44,685 nt of DNA from Azohydromonas aeria (lineage in GTDB: Bacteria; Pseudomonadota; Gammaproteobacteria; Burkholderiales; Burkholderiaceae_C). Location of the stretch: the NCBI RefSeq assembly GCF_009760915.1, contig NZ_VIDQ01000063.1:1-44685 (forward strand). Direction: 5' to 3'. How positions within the stretch are numbered: position 1 is the stretch's first letter; the number at the start of each line of letters is the position of its first letter. The notes under the pieces are model-generated. The model saw nothing but the letters and a program-made list of their open reading frames with translations, was not told the origin of the DNA and searched no databases. The translations under genes and the position numbers were made by a program. This document shows, piece after piece, positions 43,869 through 44,685 of the stretch.

Positions 43869-44685
43869 ATGAACAAGCTGAGCAACCTGAACATCGGCAC
43901 CCGCCTGGCCCTGGGCTTCGCGGGCATCGTCGGCCTCATCGCCGTGCTGGCGGTGACGGCCTTCCTGCAACTGGGCCGGGCCCAGGAAGAAACGCGGGCC
44001 CTGACCGGGCTGCAGGCCGAGCGCCTGCAGCTGGCTGGAGAGTGGCGCGAGAACATCGTGCTGAATTCGCAGCGCACGCTGGCCGTGGTCTACAGCGCGG
44101 ACAAGTCCCTGGGTGCGCACTTCGCCGAAGACATGAAGCGGGTCACGGAGCGCACCACCGTGATTCAGAAGCGATTCGCCGAGATCGAGACCACGCCCGA
44201 GGCCGTGGCGATCATCGAGCGCCTGGGGCAGGCGCGTGCGCAGTACCTGTCGCAGCGCGAGGGGCTGCTCAAGACGCCGCCGGCCGATGCCGTGGTGCTG
44301 GCACAGGCAGCCGACCAGTTCAAGAACACCGCGCAGCGCTACACCGAGGTGGCCTCGGAGCTGGCGCGCTTCGAGCAGGCGCGCAGCGCCGCGCTGGGCG
44401 AGGCCGTGAACGCGGAGCTGGCCTCGATCAAGTCGCGGCTGGTCGGCACCGCGCTGGCCTGCGCGCTGCTGGCCGGCGTACTGGGCTGGCGGCTGGCGCG
44501 CGGCATCGCGCGGCCGCTGTCGGCGGCGCAGGCCGCGGCCGAGCGCATCGCCAGCGGTGACCTGAGCACCGAGGTGCCCGCCGGCGGCCAGGACGAGGTC
44601 GGCCGCCTGCTGCGCGCCGTCGGCGCCATGCAGGAGGCGCTGCGCGCCCTGGTGGGCGAGATCCGCACCTCGGTGGACGGCATCG
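43869..44685 (+). CDS. Methyl-accepting chemotaxis protein (C-terminal part beyond the window)
   Basis: The N-terminal 272 residues of a chemoreceptor are visible. A first membrane helix (LALGFAGIVGLIAVLAVTAFLQL, residues ~13-35), a periplasmic four-helix-bundle domain (~36-190), a second helix (LVGTALACALLAGVLGWRLA, ~193-215) and a HAMP domain (RGIARPLSAAQAAAERIASGDLSTEVPAGGQDEVGRLLRAVGAMQEALR) are all clear. The gene continues past the right edge, so the signalling domain is not seen. ATG 43869 is the natural start just before MNKLSNLNIGTRLALGF. It lies behind a sigma-28-like promoter. The ligand is unknown. Confidence 0.93.
   Translation, partial: MNKLSNLNIGTRLALGFAGIVGLIAVLAVTAFLQLGRAQEETRALTGLQAERLQLAGEWRENIVLNSQRTLAVVYSADKSLGAHFAEDMKRVTERTTVIQKRFAEIETTPEAVAIIERLGQARAQYLSQREGLLKTPPADAVVLAQAADQFKNTAQRYTEVASELARFEQARSAALGEAVNAELASIKSRLVGTALACALLAGVLGWRLARGIARPLSAAQAAAERIASGDLSTEVPAGGQDEVGRLLRAVGAMQEALRALVGEIRTSVDGI

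Overview
The window is a very GC-rich, densely coded chromosomal segment. Codon third positions are almost all G or C. The gene content points to a Burkholderiales beta-proteobacterium, most likely Comamonadaceae: two Bug/TctC-type solute-binding proteins, a RegB/RegA redox pair behind a cytochrome bo3 operon, a malonate decarboxylase cluster, and palindromic repeats of a type I associate with that family. The assignment is inference from gene families and composition. No rRNA, tRNA, CRISPR array, transposase or phage gene was seen.

Layout, left to right. (1) 1-2388, minus: an RsbQ-like alpha/beta hydrolase overlapping a PAS histidine kinase that runs off the left edge. (2) 2594-4644, plus: galE-galT. 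(3) 4773-10337, minus: a small Tat-signal Gly/Pro-rich protein, an NtaA/DszA-type flavin monooxygenase, a GNAT/FemAB-like protein, a membrane protein, and a selenium-binding protein/methanethiol oxidase. (4) 10520-11023: an unknown conserved-looking protein followed by a strong terminator. (5) 11161-12540, minus: an MFS carrier, divergent from cyoABCD-surf1-regB-regA (12660-19665). A perfect FNR/ANR-type box lies between them. (6) 19685-24229: an MCP, a gamma-carbonic anhydrase-like protein, and a PAS-GGDEF protein with a degenerate active site. (7) 24497-29528: a FadR-type regulator, a polar amino acid ABC operon, and a divergent Bug protein. Palindromic repeats lie at 27350-27512 and 29780-29973. 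(8) 30291-40224: mdcR, a hipBA module, then Bug-mdcACDEGBH. (9) 40240-43494, minus: a multi-PAS histidine kinase. (10) 43869 to the right edge: a second MCP, truncated by the window, behind a sigma-28-like promoter.

How the genes work together. The mdc block is a complete biotin-independent malonate decarboxylase: catalytic subunits A, C, D and E, prosthetic-group enzymes B and G, the loading enzyme H, a likely periplasmic binding protein and a LysR activator. The cyo block joins a terminal oxidase to its assembly factor and to a two-component system that, in relatives, reads the quinone/redox state. The amino acid ABC operon converges on a FadR-type regulator that may control it.

The most unusual structure is in the mdc region. 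A hipBA toxin-antitoxin pair sits between mdcR and its presumed target operon, and a diverged second copy of the last ~50 bp of mdcR lies just after hipA. This looks like the scar of an insertion or recombination event. Other points of interest are the hydrolase-PAS kinase module, covarying REP-like palindromes, a 9-bp minisatellite before the flavin monooxygenase, and a perfect 22-bp palindrome before hipB.
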